Assembly: GCA_012959785.1 (NCBI GenBank)
Contig: DUCM01000018.1
Location: forward strand, 182,684 to 246,683
Source of the DNA: Planctomycetota bacterium
Lineage (GTDB): Bacteria; Planctomycetota; UBA1135; GCA-002686595
Direction of reading: 5' to 3'
Length of the DNA stretch: 64,000 bases
The position numbers and the translations under genes were made by a program. The notes under the pieces were generated by a model. It was not told where the DNA came from. It saw nothing but the letters and a program-made list of their open reading frames with translations, and did not search any database. Below, in pieces: positions 9,594-17,591 of the stretch; within the stretch, counting starts at the first letter, position 1; the number at the start of each line of letters is the position of its first letter.

Positions 9594-10622
9594 TTACGGC
9601 TGCTCCTCGAGCCGATCCCGCAGCATCTCCGCCAGCGCCGCGGACCACTCCGCCCGGGCGTTGAGTGCGGGCACCAGGAACAGGTCCTCGCCACCCGCCG
9701 CGCGAAAACTATCCCGCGCCGCCATCCCGATTTCCTCCAGGGTCTCCAGGCAGTCGGCCACGAACGCCGGGCAGAAGACCGCCACCCGCCTAACCCCGCG
9801 GCCTGCGCATTCCAAAATCCAGCTGTCGGTATGCGGCCTGATCCATGCTGAGCGCCCCAGTCTCGACTGAAAGCTCGTGGCGTACTCACCCTCTTCCAAG
9901 CCCAAGCGCGCCACGAGTTCCTTTGTGGTGGCAAAGCACTGGGCGCGGTAGCAATGGCGGTTTTCATCCCCGAGTGCCGCACAGCAATCCGCGCTTTCGA
10001 GGCAAACCCCGCCAGGATTGCTCTTCCTCACATGTCGTTCGGGCAGGCCGTGATAGCTAAATAGCACTTCCTCCGCGCCAAACTCCCGTAGAGCTTCTTC
10101 GGCGCAAGCCACCACCGCGTCGAGATAGCGCGCATCTTCGTGAAAGGCCTCCAATCCAGCCAGGGCCACATCCCGCCCCGACTTCCGCACCCAATCTTCC
10201 ACGGCCACCCGGGACGATTCCGTCGTGCTCTTGGCCTCTTGCGGATAGAGCGGTGCGCAGACCACCCGTTCGCAGCCCACGGCCACGAGTTTTTCCATGG
10301 CTTCGCCGACAGAGGGCTGTCCGTACCGCATGGCGAGTTCCACCGGCCAGTCTGCGCCCAGTTCCTCCCGCACTCCGTCGCAGAGATCCATCCCGTGGTA
10401 CAGGAGCGGCGACCCCCGCTCGTCCCAGATCTTCCCATAGGCTTTTGCCGAGCGCCCCGCCCGAGTCGGCACGATGATTCCATGCACCAACACCCAGCGC
10501 GCTATCCAGGGCACATCCAGCACCCGCCCATCGCACAAGAACTCCCCCAAGAACCTCCCCACCTCCCGCCGCCCCGGCCCCGCCGGCGTGCCCAATTGCA
10601 TCAAGAGTACTCCGCTGCGCAT
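9594..10622 (-). CDS. hemH: Ferrochelatase
   Basis: Inserts Fe2+ into protoporphyrin IX, the last step of protohaem synthesis. The N-terminal GVLLMQLGTP, the catalytic-His motif FSYHGLPERH and the late acidic motif CLETLEEIG are all present. A Cys-rich stretch (CCAALGDENRHCYRAQC) lies in the middle. With start ATG 10622 (MRSGVLLMQLGTP) the protein is 342 residues, the normal family length. A -10-like TATGCT at 10635-10630 lies 7 bases before it and would be inside any longer version from ATG 10697. Downstream DUF2784 and truncated haemoglobin genes suggest a haem-related unit. Confidence 0.92.
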   Translation of the reverse strand: MRSGVLLMQLGTPAGPGRREVGRFLGEFLCDGRVLDVPWIARWVLVHGIIVPTRAGRSAKAYGKIWDERGSPLLYHGMDLCDGVREELGADWPVELAMRYGQPSVGEAMEKLVAVGCERVVCAPLYPQEAKSTTESSRVAVEDWVRKSGRDVALAGLEAFHEDARYLDAVVACAEEALREFGAEEVLFSYHGLPERHVRKSNPGGVCLESADCCAALGDENRHCYRAQCFATTKELVARLGLEEGEYATSFQSRLGRSAWIRPHTDSWILECAGRGVRRVAVFCPAFVADCLETLEEIGMAARDSFRAAGGEDLFLVPALNARAEWSAALAEMLRDRLEEQP

Positions 10623-10629
10623 GTCGAGC

Positions 10630-10635
10630 AGCATA
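10630..10635 (-). promoter_or_regulatory. Possible -10 element of hemH
   Basis: TATGCT on the minus strand, 7 bases before ATG 10622. It would give a leaderless or near-leaderless mRNA and favours the short start. Confidence 0.35.
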
Positions 10636-10733
10636 ACGCGTGAGGGTGGCGGGGCGAGCGCTGGGTCGGCCATGGGCCGTGCATTCCCCGTGGCCAATCA
10701 CGGCTCGAGTCGCTAACCTACCCCGTGTTGATC

Positions 10734-10810
10734 GCGCCCGTAGCTCAGCTGGATAGAGCACGGCATTCCTAATGCCGGGGTCGTGGGTTCGAATCCCGCC
10801 GGGCGTACCA
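10734..10810 (+). tRNA. tRNA-Arg (anticodon CCT)
   Basis: A complete 77-base cloverleaf with an encoded CCA end. The acceptor stem is GCGCCCG with CGGGCGT, the D-arm GCTCAGCTGGATAGAGC, the anticodon stem CGGCA/TGCCG around loop TTCCTAA (anticodon CCT at 10768-10770), and the T-arm GTGGG-TTCGAAT-CCCGC. It reads AGG. Confidence 0.95.
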
Positions 10811-10826
10811 GCATGCGCTAGTGCGC

Positions 10827-10832
10827 TAGACT
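10827..10832 (+). promoter_or_regulatory. Possible -10 element of aspartokinase gene
   Basis: TAGACT, 10 bases before the ATG at 10843; no Shine-Dalgarno sequence between them. Confidence 0.4.
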
Positions 10833-10842
10833 GATACCTCAA

Positions 10843-12159
10843 ATGACTGCGCTCTCCCCTCTCGTGATCAAGTTTGGTGGTGCCGCTCTGGCGGACGGTG
10901 GCGGGGTGGGGAAAGTCTGTGATGTGATCGAAGGGGCGGGCGAGCGGGTGATTGTGGTGGTTAGCGCGCATAAAGGCGTAACAGCCCTGTTAGAAGAGTG
11001 CGCGAAAAAAGCGGCGGGGGGGAGCTTGGATACGGATGAAGTGCGGGTCAGACATCGCGGGCTGCTACGCGAGTTGGGCTTGAACCCGGAGTTCTTGGAT
11101 CGACACCTGTTCGAGTTGAGGCAGATCCTGGTGGGGATCAGGCACAAAGGCGTGCTGCTCGCCGGAGAGCTGGACTTTGTGCTCTCGTTCGGAGAACGGT
11201 TGAGCGCGCGAGTCGTGGCGGCCGTGCTGCAAGGACGAGGGAAAGAGGCCACGCCAGTGGATGCCTACGACCTGGGCCTGACTACCGATTCGTGTTACGG
11301 AAAAGCGCGGCCGTTGCCCGGCGTGGCGGCCAGCCTACGGGAATCCTTGGCGGGCATTCCTGGCGTTCCCGTGGTGACCGGGTTCTTGGCCAAGGATGGC
11401 GGGGGCAACTTGACCACTTTGGGCCGCAATGGATCGGACCTGACCGCCGCTTTGGTGGCGGCGGCCGTGGGCGCACAGAGATTGGTCTTCTTCAAGAGCG
11501 TAAAGGGCATCATGAGCGCCGACCCGCGGGTCGTGAAGGGCACGCACCTGCTCGAGGAATTGTCCCTGATGGAAGCGGCTGAACTCGCCTTTCACGGCGC
11601 CGATGTCCTGCACCCGCGAGCCCTCGAACCGCTATTGCACAGTAGACAACAGGGCTGCGAAATCAGCGTCGAAGTGCGCGACATCGGACGGCCAGAAGTG
11701 TGCGGTACGCGCATCGGTGGAGTCGGCCGGGGAACAAATGTCGTGGGCGTGACCGGCTGCTCAAGACTGGAAGGACTGCGGGTGAAAAGCGGCGCAGGGG
11801 GAGGCTTGGGCGCCTTGTTCGCCCTGATGCACGCCCACCATGTTCTGCCGCGGGTGCTCTCTACTTCGGCCGAGGGCGTTTGCGTCTGGGCGCCGGAAGG
11901 GGCAGGGCTGGACGGCGTGGGCCTGGAGCTGCGCGAACAGGCGCAAGTTCTGGCGCCGGTGGCCTCGGTGGCGGTGGTGGGCGGAGGGGCAAAGGCGGGC
12001 GCCGAGGCGCAGAGACTTCTTGCCCAAGCCGGGCTGGATGTGAGCTTCGCCGCCCTGGGCGATGATCGTGCAAGTGGGGTCTTTCTCTTCGAGCCCGGCC
12101 AAGGTGCTCGAGCCATGGCCGTGGTCCACAGAGGACTTTTCGCCAAAGTGGGAGTTTGA
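10843..12159 (+). CDS. lysC: Aspartate kinase
   Basis: Phosphorylates L-aspartate with ATP, the entry step to lysine, threonine and methionine. The 438-residue protein begins with the family's VIKFGGAAL, then VIVVVSAHKG, a LSFGERLSARVVAAVL segment, TGFLAKDGGGNLTTLGRNGSD (the ATP and aspartate site) and FKSVKGIMSADPR. The C-terminal third should hold the regulatory ACT domains but is poorly conserved and rich in Gly and Ala, so feedback control cannot be predicted. It follows the tRNA-Arg gene by 32 bases and has a probable -10 box of its own. The symbol is by family; a second isozyme may exist elsewhere. Confidence 0.87.
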   Translation: MTALSPLVIKFGGAALADGGGVGKVCDVIEGAGERVIVVVSAHKGVTALLEECAKKAAGGSLDTDEVRVRHRGLLRELGLNPEFLDRHLFELRQILVGIRHKGVLLAGELDFVLSFGERLSARVVAAVLQGRGKEATPVDAYDLGLTTDSCYGKARPLPGVAASLRESLAGIPGVPVVTGFLAKDGGGNLTTLGRNGSDLTAALVAAAVGAQRLVFFKSVKGIMSADPRVVKGTHLLEELSLMEAAELAFHGADVLHPRALEPLLHSRQQGCEISVEVRDIGRPEVCGTRIGGVGRGTNVVGVTGCSRLEGLRVKSGAGGGLGALFALMHAHHVLPRVLSTSAEGVCVWAPEGAGLDGVGLELREQAQVLAPVASVAVVGGGAKAGAEAQRLLAQAGLDVSFAALGDDRASGVFLFEPGQGARAMAVVHRGLFAKVGV

Positions 12160-12206
12160 CAGGCTGTGTTTCAATAGCGCTTCTTTCGTTACCGTGATCG
12201 GCAGAG

Positions 12207-13598
12207 ATGTCGGCCGACGAGCAAGAAGAACAACGCTCCGTGCGTGAAGAGTTGAGCGAGACCCTGGATGTCGCTCTGCGCGGCCCCCATGCGGGGCTGG
12301 TCAAGGCGCTCGAGGGCGTTCACGCCGCTGACTTGGCCGAAGTGCTGCTCGATGTTTCCGAGCGCGATGCCTGGCAAGTCTTCGACTCTCTCGATCTGGA
12401 ACTGAGCGCGGCTGTCCTGGCCGAAGCCGAGGATTCCTTGCGCGAAGACCTGGTGGAACAACTCACGCCGCGCCAGTTGGCGCGACTGGTCCAGGAGATG
12501 GCGCCCGATGATGTGGTTGACCTCTTGGCTTTGGTGGACAAGGCTGTGGCCGACCGTGTGCTGCACTCGGTCGACTTCGAGTTGGCGCGCGACCTGCGCG
12601 AGCTGGCAGCCTATCCCCACGACAGCGCCGGCGGCATGATGACCACCGAGTTCGTCACCGTGACCCTGGGCGCGCGCATCGGCGATGCGATCAAACAGCT
12701 CAAACAAGAGGCAGAGGATGCCGAGCACGGCGAGGGCCTGTTCGTCGTGGACGAGGATTCGCGACCGGTGGGCTATATCGCCGACCGCGGGCTCCTGACC
12801 CACTCGATCCACGAAACCGTGGACGCCGTGATGACCGACGCCATTAGCGTCAGCGTCACCCTGGACCAGGAAGATGTGGCCCATCAACTCTTGCACTACT
12901 CGTTGCAGGAGATCGGCGTCACAGATGCCGAGGGCAGGCTGGTGGGGGTGGTGTCCTACGACGACGCCCAGGATGTGCTCGAAGAAGAGGCCTCGGAAGA
13001 CATCCTGCGACTGGTGGGTACCTCGCCCCAATTGCAGACGCGCCTCGCGATCCATCGCCGCGTACTGGCACGCCTGCCCCTGCAAGGCGTCACGGTTCTG
13101 GGAGGCTTGGTCACAGCTTGGCTGATTGAGTTGGTGCTCAAGAGCCAGAGCGGCGGGGCAGAGCTGTCCGCCGGCGCGGATCTGCTGCGATTCATCCCGA
13201 TCATCATCGGACTGGCCGGCAATGTGGGCATCCAGGCCTCGACCATTCTGGTGCGCGCCTTCGCCACGGGCGAGGTGGAAAGTGATCGCGAACTCAGCGT
13301 GCTGGGATCCGAGAGCTTGGTGGGGCTCGTGATCGGCCTGATCTGCGGCGGGGCGACTTTTGCGGCCATCTTCGTCTCGGGAGACGGCGCGGACAGCTTG
13401 AATTTTGGCCTCGCCATCGGCTTGGCCATCGCTTCGGCCGTCACCTGGGCGGCTTTTCTCGGTTGCCTCGTTCCCATGACCTGCCGCCGCATCGGGATCG
13501 ACCCCGCCATCGTCGCCGGACCCTTCTTGATCACCGTCAGCGACATCTCCGGCACCGCCCTGTACCTGGGCGTGGCCAGCTTGTTGGTGGGGGTCTAA
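12207..13598 (+). CDS. mgtE: Magnesium transporter MgtE
   Basis: 463 residues with MgtE architecture: an N-terminal helical MgtE_N domain (AADLAEVLLDVSERDAWQVF), a CBS pair (YPHDSAGGMMTTEFVTV and HETVDAVMTDAISVSV), then five membrane helices starting near residue 290 (LPLQGVTVLGGLVTAWLIEL). The family pore signature GLAGNVGIQASTILVRAFATG is intact. It is a Mg2+ channel gated by cytosolic Mg2+ through the CBS and N domains. The signal peptidase gene begins 3 bases after its stop. Confidence 0.95.
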   Translation: MSADEQEEQRSVREELSETLDVALRGPHAGLVKALEGVHAADLAEVLLDVSERDAWQVFDSLDLELSAAVLAEAEDSLREDLVEQLTPRQLARLVQEMAPDDVVDLLALVDKAVADRVLHSVDFELARDLRELAAYPHDSAGGMMTTEFVTVTLGARIGDAIKQLKQEAEDAEHGEGLFVVDEDSRPVGYIADRGLLTHSIHETVDAVMTDAISVSVTLDQEDVAHQLLHYSLQEIGVTDAEGRLVGVVSYDDAQDVLEEEASEDILRLVGTSPQLQTRLAIHRRVLARLPLQGVTVLGGLVTAWLIELVLKSQSGGAELSAGADLLRFIPIIIGLAGNVGIQASTILVRAFATGEVESDRELSVLGSESLVGLVIGLICGGATFAAIFVSGDGADSLNFGLAIGLAIASAVTWAAFLGCLVPMTCRRIGIDPAIVAGPFLITVSDISGTALYLGVASLLVGV

Positions 13599-13601
13599 GC
13601 C

Positions 13602-14744
13602 GTGGCGTGGCGCTGGATGAAGCGCCTGATCTGGACTGTGGCCGGCCTCTTGGGGCTGGCCCTGTTCGTGCGCGTCTTCGTCGTGGGGCTCTACTATGTG
13701 GACAGCGGTTCCATGGAACCCACGGTGCACGGCGCGCCCAAAGGCGGCGAGTATTTGGCCGTGCGCTACGGCGGCGCCCGTGACCTCGAACGCTTTGACT
13801 TGGTTGTCCTCTTGCCAGGCGGTGGCGAAAGCGAAGCGCGCATCAAACGCTTGGTGGGGCTGCCTGGAGAGTCCTTGATCTTGCGCGGCGGCAATCTCTG
13901 GATCGACGGGCAACTGCTCGCCCCCAATGAGCCGCGACCGCCCCTGGTGCCCTGCTTCGACGATGGCCTGCTCGATGTGGAATCCTGGTTTCGTTTCACC
14001 GAAGCTTGGTCTCGCGTGGAAGACGAGTTGGTGCTCGACGCCCGGGAGGTGGAGCATGGGTCAGGCAGGGGGCTGCTCTACCAGAGACAAGTTTTCAAAG
14101 ACCACTACCTCGACCGCGATGGAGAGTTGGTCTTGGGCGAGGTGGTTGTGGCTGATGGGGCGCTGCGCTTGCAGGTGCGCCTGGACAGTCCACCCGCCAC
14201 CCTGCGCTTGGGCCTCGTGGAACAGGGCGATGTTTTTGAAGTGCGCATCACTCCCGCCGAGGGTCAGGCGCGGTTTGAATTGCTGCGACGTAACGCCGAG
14301 GGTGAGAAACGGTTGGCGATTTGCGAGGCGTCTTGGACGGCGGGATTTCATGAGCTTTTCTTTGTCAACCGCGACGATCACTTGAGCTTCAGCCTCGACG
14401 GCGAGGAGCGCTTGCAGAAGAGCTACGCAGGCAACGCCTTCCTGTCCAGCGACCACGCCCGGCGTGGATTCTCGGCTCCCACCGAGCGCGTTTTTTTTGG
14501 CGGCGAGACCGGTCGCGCCACCTTCAAAGGCGTGCGCGTCCTACGCGATCTGCACTACCTGCCGCGAGGCGTGTTTGCCCTGGACGAAGAGCTCATACTG
14601 GGGCCGGCCGAAATTTTTGTCCTGGGCGACAATTCCCGAGCGAGCCGCGACGGCCGGGATTGGGGCCCCACACTCCTCAGGGAAGTCCTGGGGCGGCCCC
14701 TGGGCGTGGTCTGGCCCCCGGGCCACATGCGCCGCCTGCCCTGA
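13602..14744 (+). CDS. lepB: Signal peptidase I with a large internal insertion
   Basis: 380 residues, longer than a typical ~250-residue enzyme. One N-terminal membrane helix precedes the catalytic-Ser box VDSGSMEPT; the general-base Lys lies in RIKRLVGLPGE; the C-terminal box reads FVLGDNSRASRDGR. Between the last two lies a ~185-residue insert (about residues 115-300) with beta-rich sequence and LSFSLDGEER, FHELFFVNR and VFFGGETGRATFKGV, reminiscent of a LamG/jelly-roll fold. It cleaves signal peptides of exported proteins, of which this genome has many. The start is GTG 13602, 3 bases after mgtE. Confidence 0.88.
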   Translation: MAWRWMKRLIWTVAGLLGLALFVRVFVVGLYYVDSGSMEPTVHGAPKGGEYLAVRYGGARDLERFDLVVLLPGGGESEARIKRLVGLPGESLILRGGNLWIDGQLLAPNEPRPPLVPCFDDGLLDVESWFRFTEAWSRVEDELVLDAREVEHGSGRGLLYQRQVFKDHYLDRDGELVLGEVVVADGALRLQVRLDSPPATLRLGLVEQGDVFEVRITPAEGQARFELLRRNAEGEKRLAICEASWTAGFHELFFVNRDDHLSFSLDGEERLQKSYAGNAFLSSDHARRGFSAPTERVFFGGETGRATFKGVRVLRDLHYLPRGVFALDEELILGPAEIFVLGDNSRASRDGRDWGPTLLREVLGRPLGVVWPPGHMRRLP

Positions 14745-14825
14745 CTCATTTGGCGCTCATCCCGGCAGAACCTTGCCGGCCCTGGCGGGTTAGTCTCCGA
14801 GGCCCCCTCCAAAGGGGATTCTTGC

Positions 14826-15485
14826 ATGACCAACAACGACTCAAGCGGCAGACACTCATCCGGCAGCTATTCCTCCGACAGGGGCGTGCAACTGATGCTG
14901 GCCTGGCAGGCCGGCGACGAAACGGCCTTTGAGCAACTGGTCGAGGAGTACTCGGGGCTTGTCTATTCGCTTCTGACCAGATTTTTGGGCCGCCGAGCGG
15001 GGCGCGAAGATTTGGTGCAAGAAGTCTTCCTGCGAGTCCTGCGGAGCCGCGAGCGCTATCAACCCACGGCACGCTTTTCGACCTGGCTGTACCGCATCGT
15101 GTTCAACATCGCGGTCAACGAAACACAACGCTCGGCAAACCGCACCCATGTGTCGCTGGACGGGCCCTCCCTGGGTGCCGAAGAGGGCAGCCTGCTCGAA
15201 TTGCAGGACAGCGACGCCGAGGATCCCTCCGAGAGTCTCGAACGAGGCGATGTGGTCCTGGCGGTGCGGGCCGCCATTGCAGCATTGCCCGAAAAACAAC
15301 GCGCCGCGATCATCCTGGCCAAGTACCACGACACGCCCTATGCCGAAATCGCCGAGATTCTGGGCTCGAGCGAAAAGGCCATCAAGTCCCTGATCCACCG
15401 CGCCCGCGAAACCCTGCGGGAAAGCCTGGCCCCCTTCATGATTGAGAGCGATGGCTTGAATGAAACCGAAGGAGGCCTGCTGTGA
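14826..15485 (+). CDS. ECF-type RNA polymerase sigma factor
   Basis: 219 residues. A Ser-rich N-terminus is followed by region 2 (FEQLVEEYSGLVYSLLTRFLG, REDLVQEVFLRVLRSRERY, FSTWLYRIVFNIAVNE) and region 4 (LPEKQRAAIILAKYHDTPYAEIAEILGSSEKAIKSLIHRARE). It overlaps the next gene by 4 bases (GTGA), and that gene encodes a zinc-finger anti-sigma-like membrane protein, so the pair is a standard sigma/anti-sigma unit. An AAAGGGG stretch lies 11 bases before the ATG, and a TAGTCT -10-like box lies at 14791-14796. Confidence 0.92.
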   Translation: MTNNDSSGRHSSGSYSSDRGVQLMLAWQAGDETAFEQLVEEYSGLVYSLLTRFLGRRAGREDLVQEVFLRVLRSRERYQPTARFSTWLYRIVFNIAVNETQRSANRTHVSLDGPSLGAEEGSLLELQDSDAEDPSESLERGDVVLAVRAAIAALPEKQRAAIILAKYHDTPYAEIAEILGSSEKAIKSLIHRARETLRESLAPFMIESDGLNETEGGLL

Positions 15486-16258
15486 AGTCTTACGAACCCT
15501 CAAGGAGCGAACGAGAGCCCTGCACCGATTTCCGCGCGGCGCTCGCCCGGGCCCTGGAAGGCCGGCCGCAACCGCGGCAACTTGTCGAACTCGGCTGGCA
15601 CGAGCACCTGCTCGACTGCGCAGCTTGCCGCGAATTGCTCGATCGGGAAGAGGCTCTGGAACTCTTGCTGGCGACCCTGCCCGAACCGCAACTGCCGCCG
15701 GAACTGAGTCGTCGCGTGGTGCGCCGCCTGGCGCCAAAGGGCCTCGATAGTCTGCTCGATCTCGATGATGCCGCCGTGCCCGCGGGTCTCGCCCAACGGG
15801 TGCAGCGCGCCATGCGCGCCGAGGCACTCCTCGATGACCTGCTCGAGCGCGACAGGGTGGTACAGCCCGTGGGGCTGGCGACCAGCGTGCTGGCGGGCCT
15901 CGAGCGCGAACGCTATGGGGCGCCGGAGCGTCCGCGCTTGCGCGCCCTGCGAAAGGTGCTGGTCTACAGCGCTGCGGCGGGACTCTTGATGGTGCTCGTT
16001 CTCAACCGGGATCTTTTCCTTGGCGCTGGGGGAACGAATCCCAAGGACGCCCCCGGCCTGGTTCGGAATGAGAGCGAGCCCGATCCGGCTCTGCTCGAGA
16101 TGCTACATGTGCTCGAACGCGAAGAGTTGTGGGACGGGGCCGCGGACGCCCAAGGTGTCGCCCTGGCTCCGACCGACTTGGAGCTTCTGCTTTCCGAGTC
16201 CGTGGACATCGATGATGAGTTCCTGCTGGCCTTCTTGGAGGACCCCTCTGATGATTAG
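15482..16258 (+). CDS. Putative anti-sigma factor (zinc-finger, single membrane helix)
   Basis: 258 residues starting at GTG 15482, overlapping the sigma gene by 4 bases. It has an intact H-x3-C-x2-C zinc anti-sigma motif (WHEHLLDCAACRELL) near residue 40, a long charged helical segment, a membrane helix near 162-180 (VLVYSAAAGLLMVLVLN), and a short acidic outer tail. By analogy it holds the preceding sigma factor inactive at the membrane. The acidic tail (DPALLEMLHVLEREELWD, VDIDDEFLLAFLEDP) may contact the basic DUF3106 protein encoded next, whose start overlaps by 8 bases. Confidence 0.75.
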   Translation: MKSYEPSRSEREPCTDFRAALARALEGRPQPRQLVELGWHEHLLDCAACRELLDREEALELLLATLPEPQLPPELSRRVVRRLAPKGLDSLLDLDDAAVPAGLAQRVQRAMRAEALLDDLLERDRVVQPVGLATSVLAGLERERYGAPERPRLRALRKVLVYSAAAGLLMVLVLNRDLFLGAGGTNPKDAPGLVRNESEPDPALLEMLHVLEREELWDGAADAQGVALAPTDLELLLSESVDIDDEFLLAFLEDPSDD

Positions 16259-17519
16259 GTTGCCGTTGACTAAGTTGCCGGTTGTCTCGACCTCGCTCTC
16301 CAGGGTCGCGGGCTTGATGATCTGTTGGCTGGCGCTTCTCATCGGCGTCGTGCCTCGGGGCGAAGCCCGGTTGCTGGCCGCGCGGGGAACCCTCATGGCT
16401 CAGAGCGGGGACAGCTCTCGGGAGCGCTGGGATTCCATGAGCGATAAGCAGCGCGAGCGCTTGCGTGCGCGCTTTGAACGCTTGCAGGCCATGGAAACGA
16501 GCGAGCGCGATGCCCTTGAGGAGCGCGCCAAGCGATTGCGGAAAATCGAACGCCGCGTGGTGGCATCGCTCTCCGCGGAGAACCGCACGCGACTGATGAG
16601 CGAGCCTCCTGAGAAGCGCTCGCAGCTCTTGCGTGAGCTCGTGGAAGCAGAAATGCGGGACCGCGGCCAGCGCGTGATGGGCAAGCTGCCGAGCCATGTG
16701 CGCGATTGGATGGACACGGCGTCGCCCGAGGAACTTCGCAAGCGGCTTGAGCTGTTCAAGCGTGATAGCCGCGAAAAAACCAGTCTCGAGGCCGTCGAGC
16801 GCGTGGCTCAGCAACTAGGCTTCGGTCCCGAGGAGATCGCGCGCTTGCAGCGCCTGCCCATCGAGGAGCGTATGCAAAAAGTGCTCGAGCTCTACCAGAG
16901 CCTGAGCAAGCGCCAGATCAAGGTCTCGGGTTTGCCCCAGGGAATCACGGCTCAGCGTTGGAAGGAGCTCGACCAGCTCTCTCCGCGGGCCTACTTCGCG
17001 GAGATCATGGCCCTGCGCGCCGAGGCTGAGTTGGGCCGCCCTGCACGGAAACAGGAGCCGGTCGCGGGATCCCGCCAAGAGCTGCGCCAATTGGGCCGCG
17101 ACATCGCGCGCGAGATGCGACCGCGTCCCACCGAACGGCTGGAACTACGGGAGCTCTCGCGAGAGGATCGCCACAGCGAACTCGGGCGCCGCAGCCGCGA
17201 GCGCGTAATGCGCTTGGTGCACAAACGGGGGGGCTTGAGCGCGCAGCAGATCCAGGTCCTCAAGGCCATGGACACTCGCGAGTTTCTGCGCAACGCGCGG
17301 CGCATCGTGAAGGCCCTGGACCGCGGCAAGCAGCCGTCCCTGCCCAGGGCGCGGGACACGGAGGGGGCGCGCCAGAAGAAGGGCACTGGGAAGAAGTCTC
17401 GCAAGCCGCAGCGAGCGGCGCCCGAGCGCGAACAGCGGGGCAAACAGAAGAGCAAGCCCCAAGGCAAACCAGAGCGCAAGCAGAAGGGCAAGCAGGGGCC
17501 CAACCTACGCCAAGGCTGA
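16251..17519 (+). CDS. DUF3106-like exported protein with a very basic tail
   Basis: 422 residues from ATG 16251, overlapping the anti-sigma gene by 8 bases. An N-terminal membrane or signal segment (VAGLMICWLALLIGVVPRGEA) is followed by DUF3106-type repeats of the form LS-x-x-QRERLRARFERLQAM and further Arg/Glu-rich helical repeats. The last ~70 residues are dominated by Lys, Arg, Gln and Gly (KKGTGKKSRKPQRAA). Its function is unknown. Its place at the end of a sigma/anti-sigma operon suggests it senses envelope conditions or binds an anionic partner, which is inference. Confidence 0.7.
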   Translation: MIRLPLTKLPVVSTSLSRVAGLMICWLALLIGVVPRGEARLLAARGTLMAQSGDSSRERWDSMSDKQRERLRARFERLQAMETSERDALEERAKRLRKIERRVVASLSAENRTRLMSEPPEKRSQLLRELVEAEMRDRGQRVMGKLPSHVRDWMDTASPEELRKRLELFKRDSREKTSLEAVERVAQQLGFGPEEIARLQRLPIEERMQKVLELYQSLSKRQIKVSGLPQGITAQRWKELDQLSPRAYFAEIMALRAEAELGRPARKQEPVAGSRQELRQLGRDIAREMRPRPTERLELRELSREDRHSELGRRSRERVMRLVHKRGGLSAQQIQVLKAMDTREFLRNARRIVKALDRGKQPSLPRARDTEGARQKKGTGKKSRKPQRAAPEREQRGKQKSKPQGKPERKQKGKQGPNLRQG

Positions 17520-17550
17520 ACTCGGGCCAGCGCGCCGGAGCAGGCCAAGC

Positions 17551-17556
17551 TACACT
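17551..17556 (+). promoter_or_regulatory. Possible -10 element upstream of mnmH
   Basis: TACACT about 30 bases before the mnmH start; no recognisable -35. Confidence 0.3.
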
Positions 17557-17591
17557 CTTGGCCCGGCGCGACTCCGCGCAACCCCTTGCCC

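Noticed and set aside
12189..14057. 622-residue open frame on the minus strand
   Set aside because: It lies antisense to mgtE and lepB, both with clear family motifs; it has no recognisable domain and is a by-product of GC-rich codon use.
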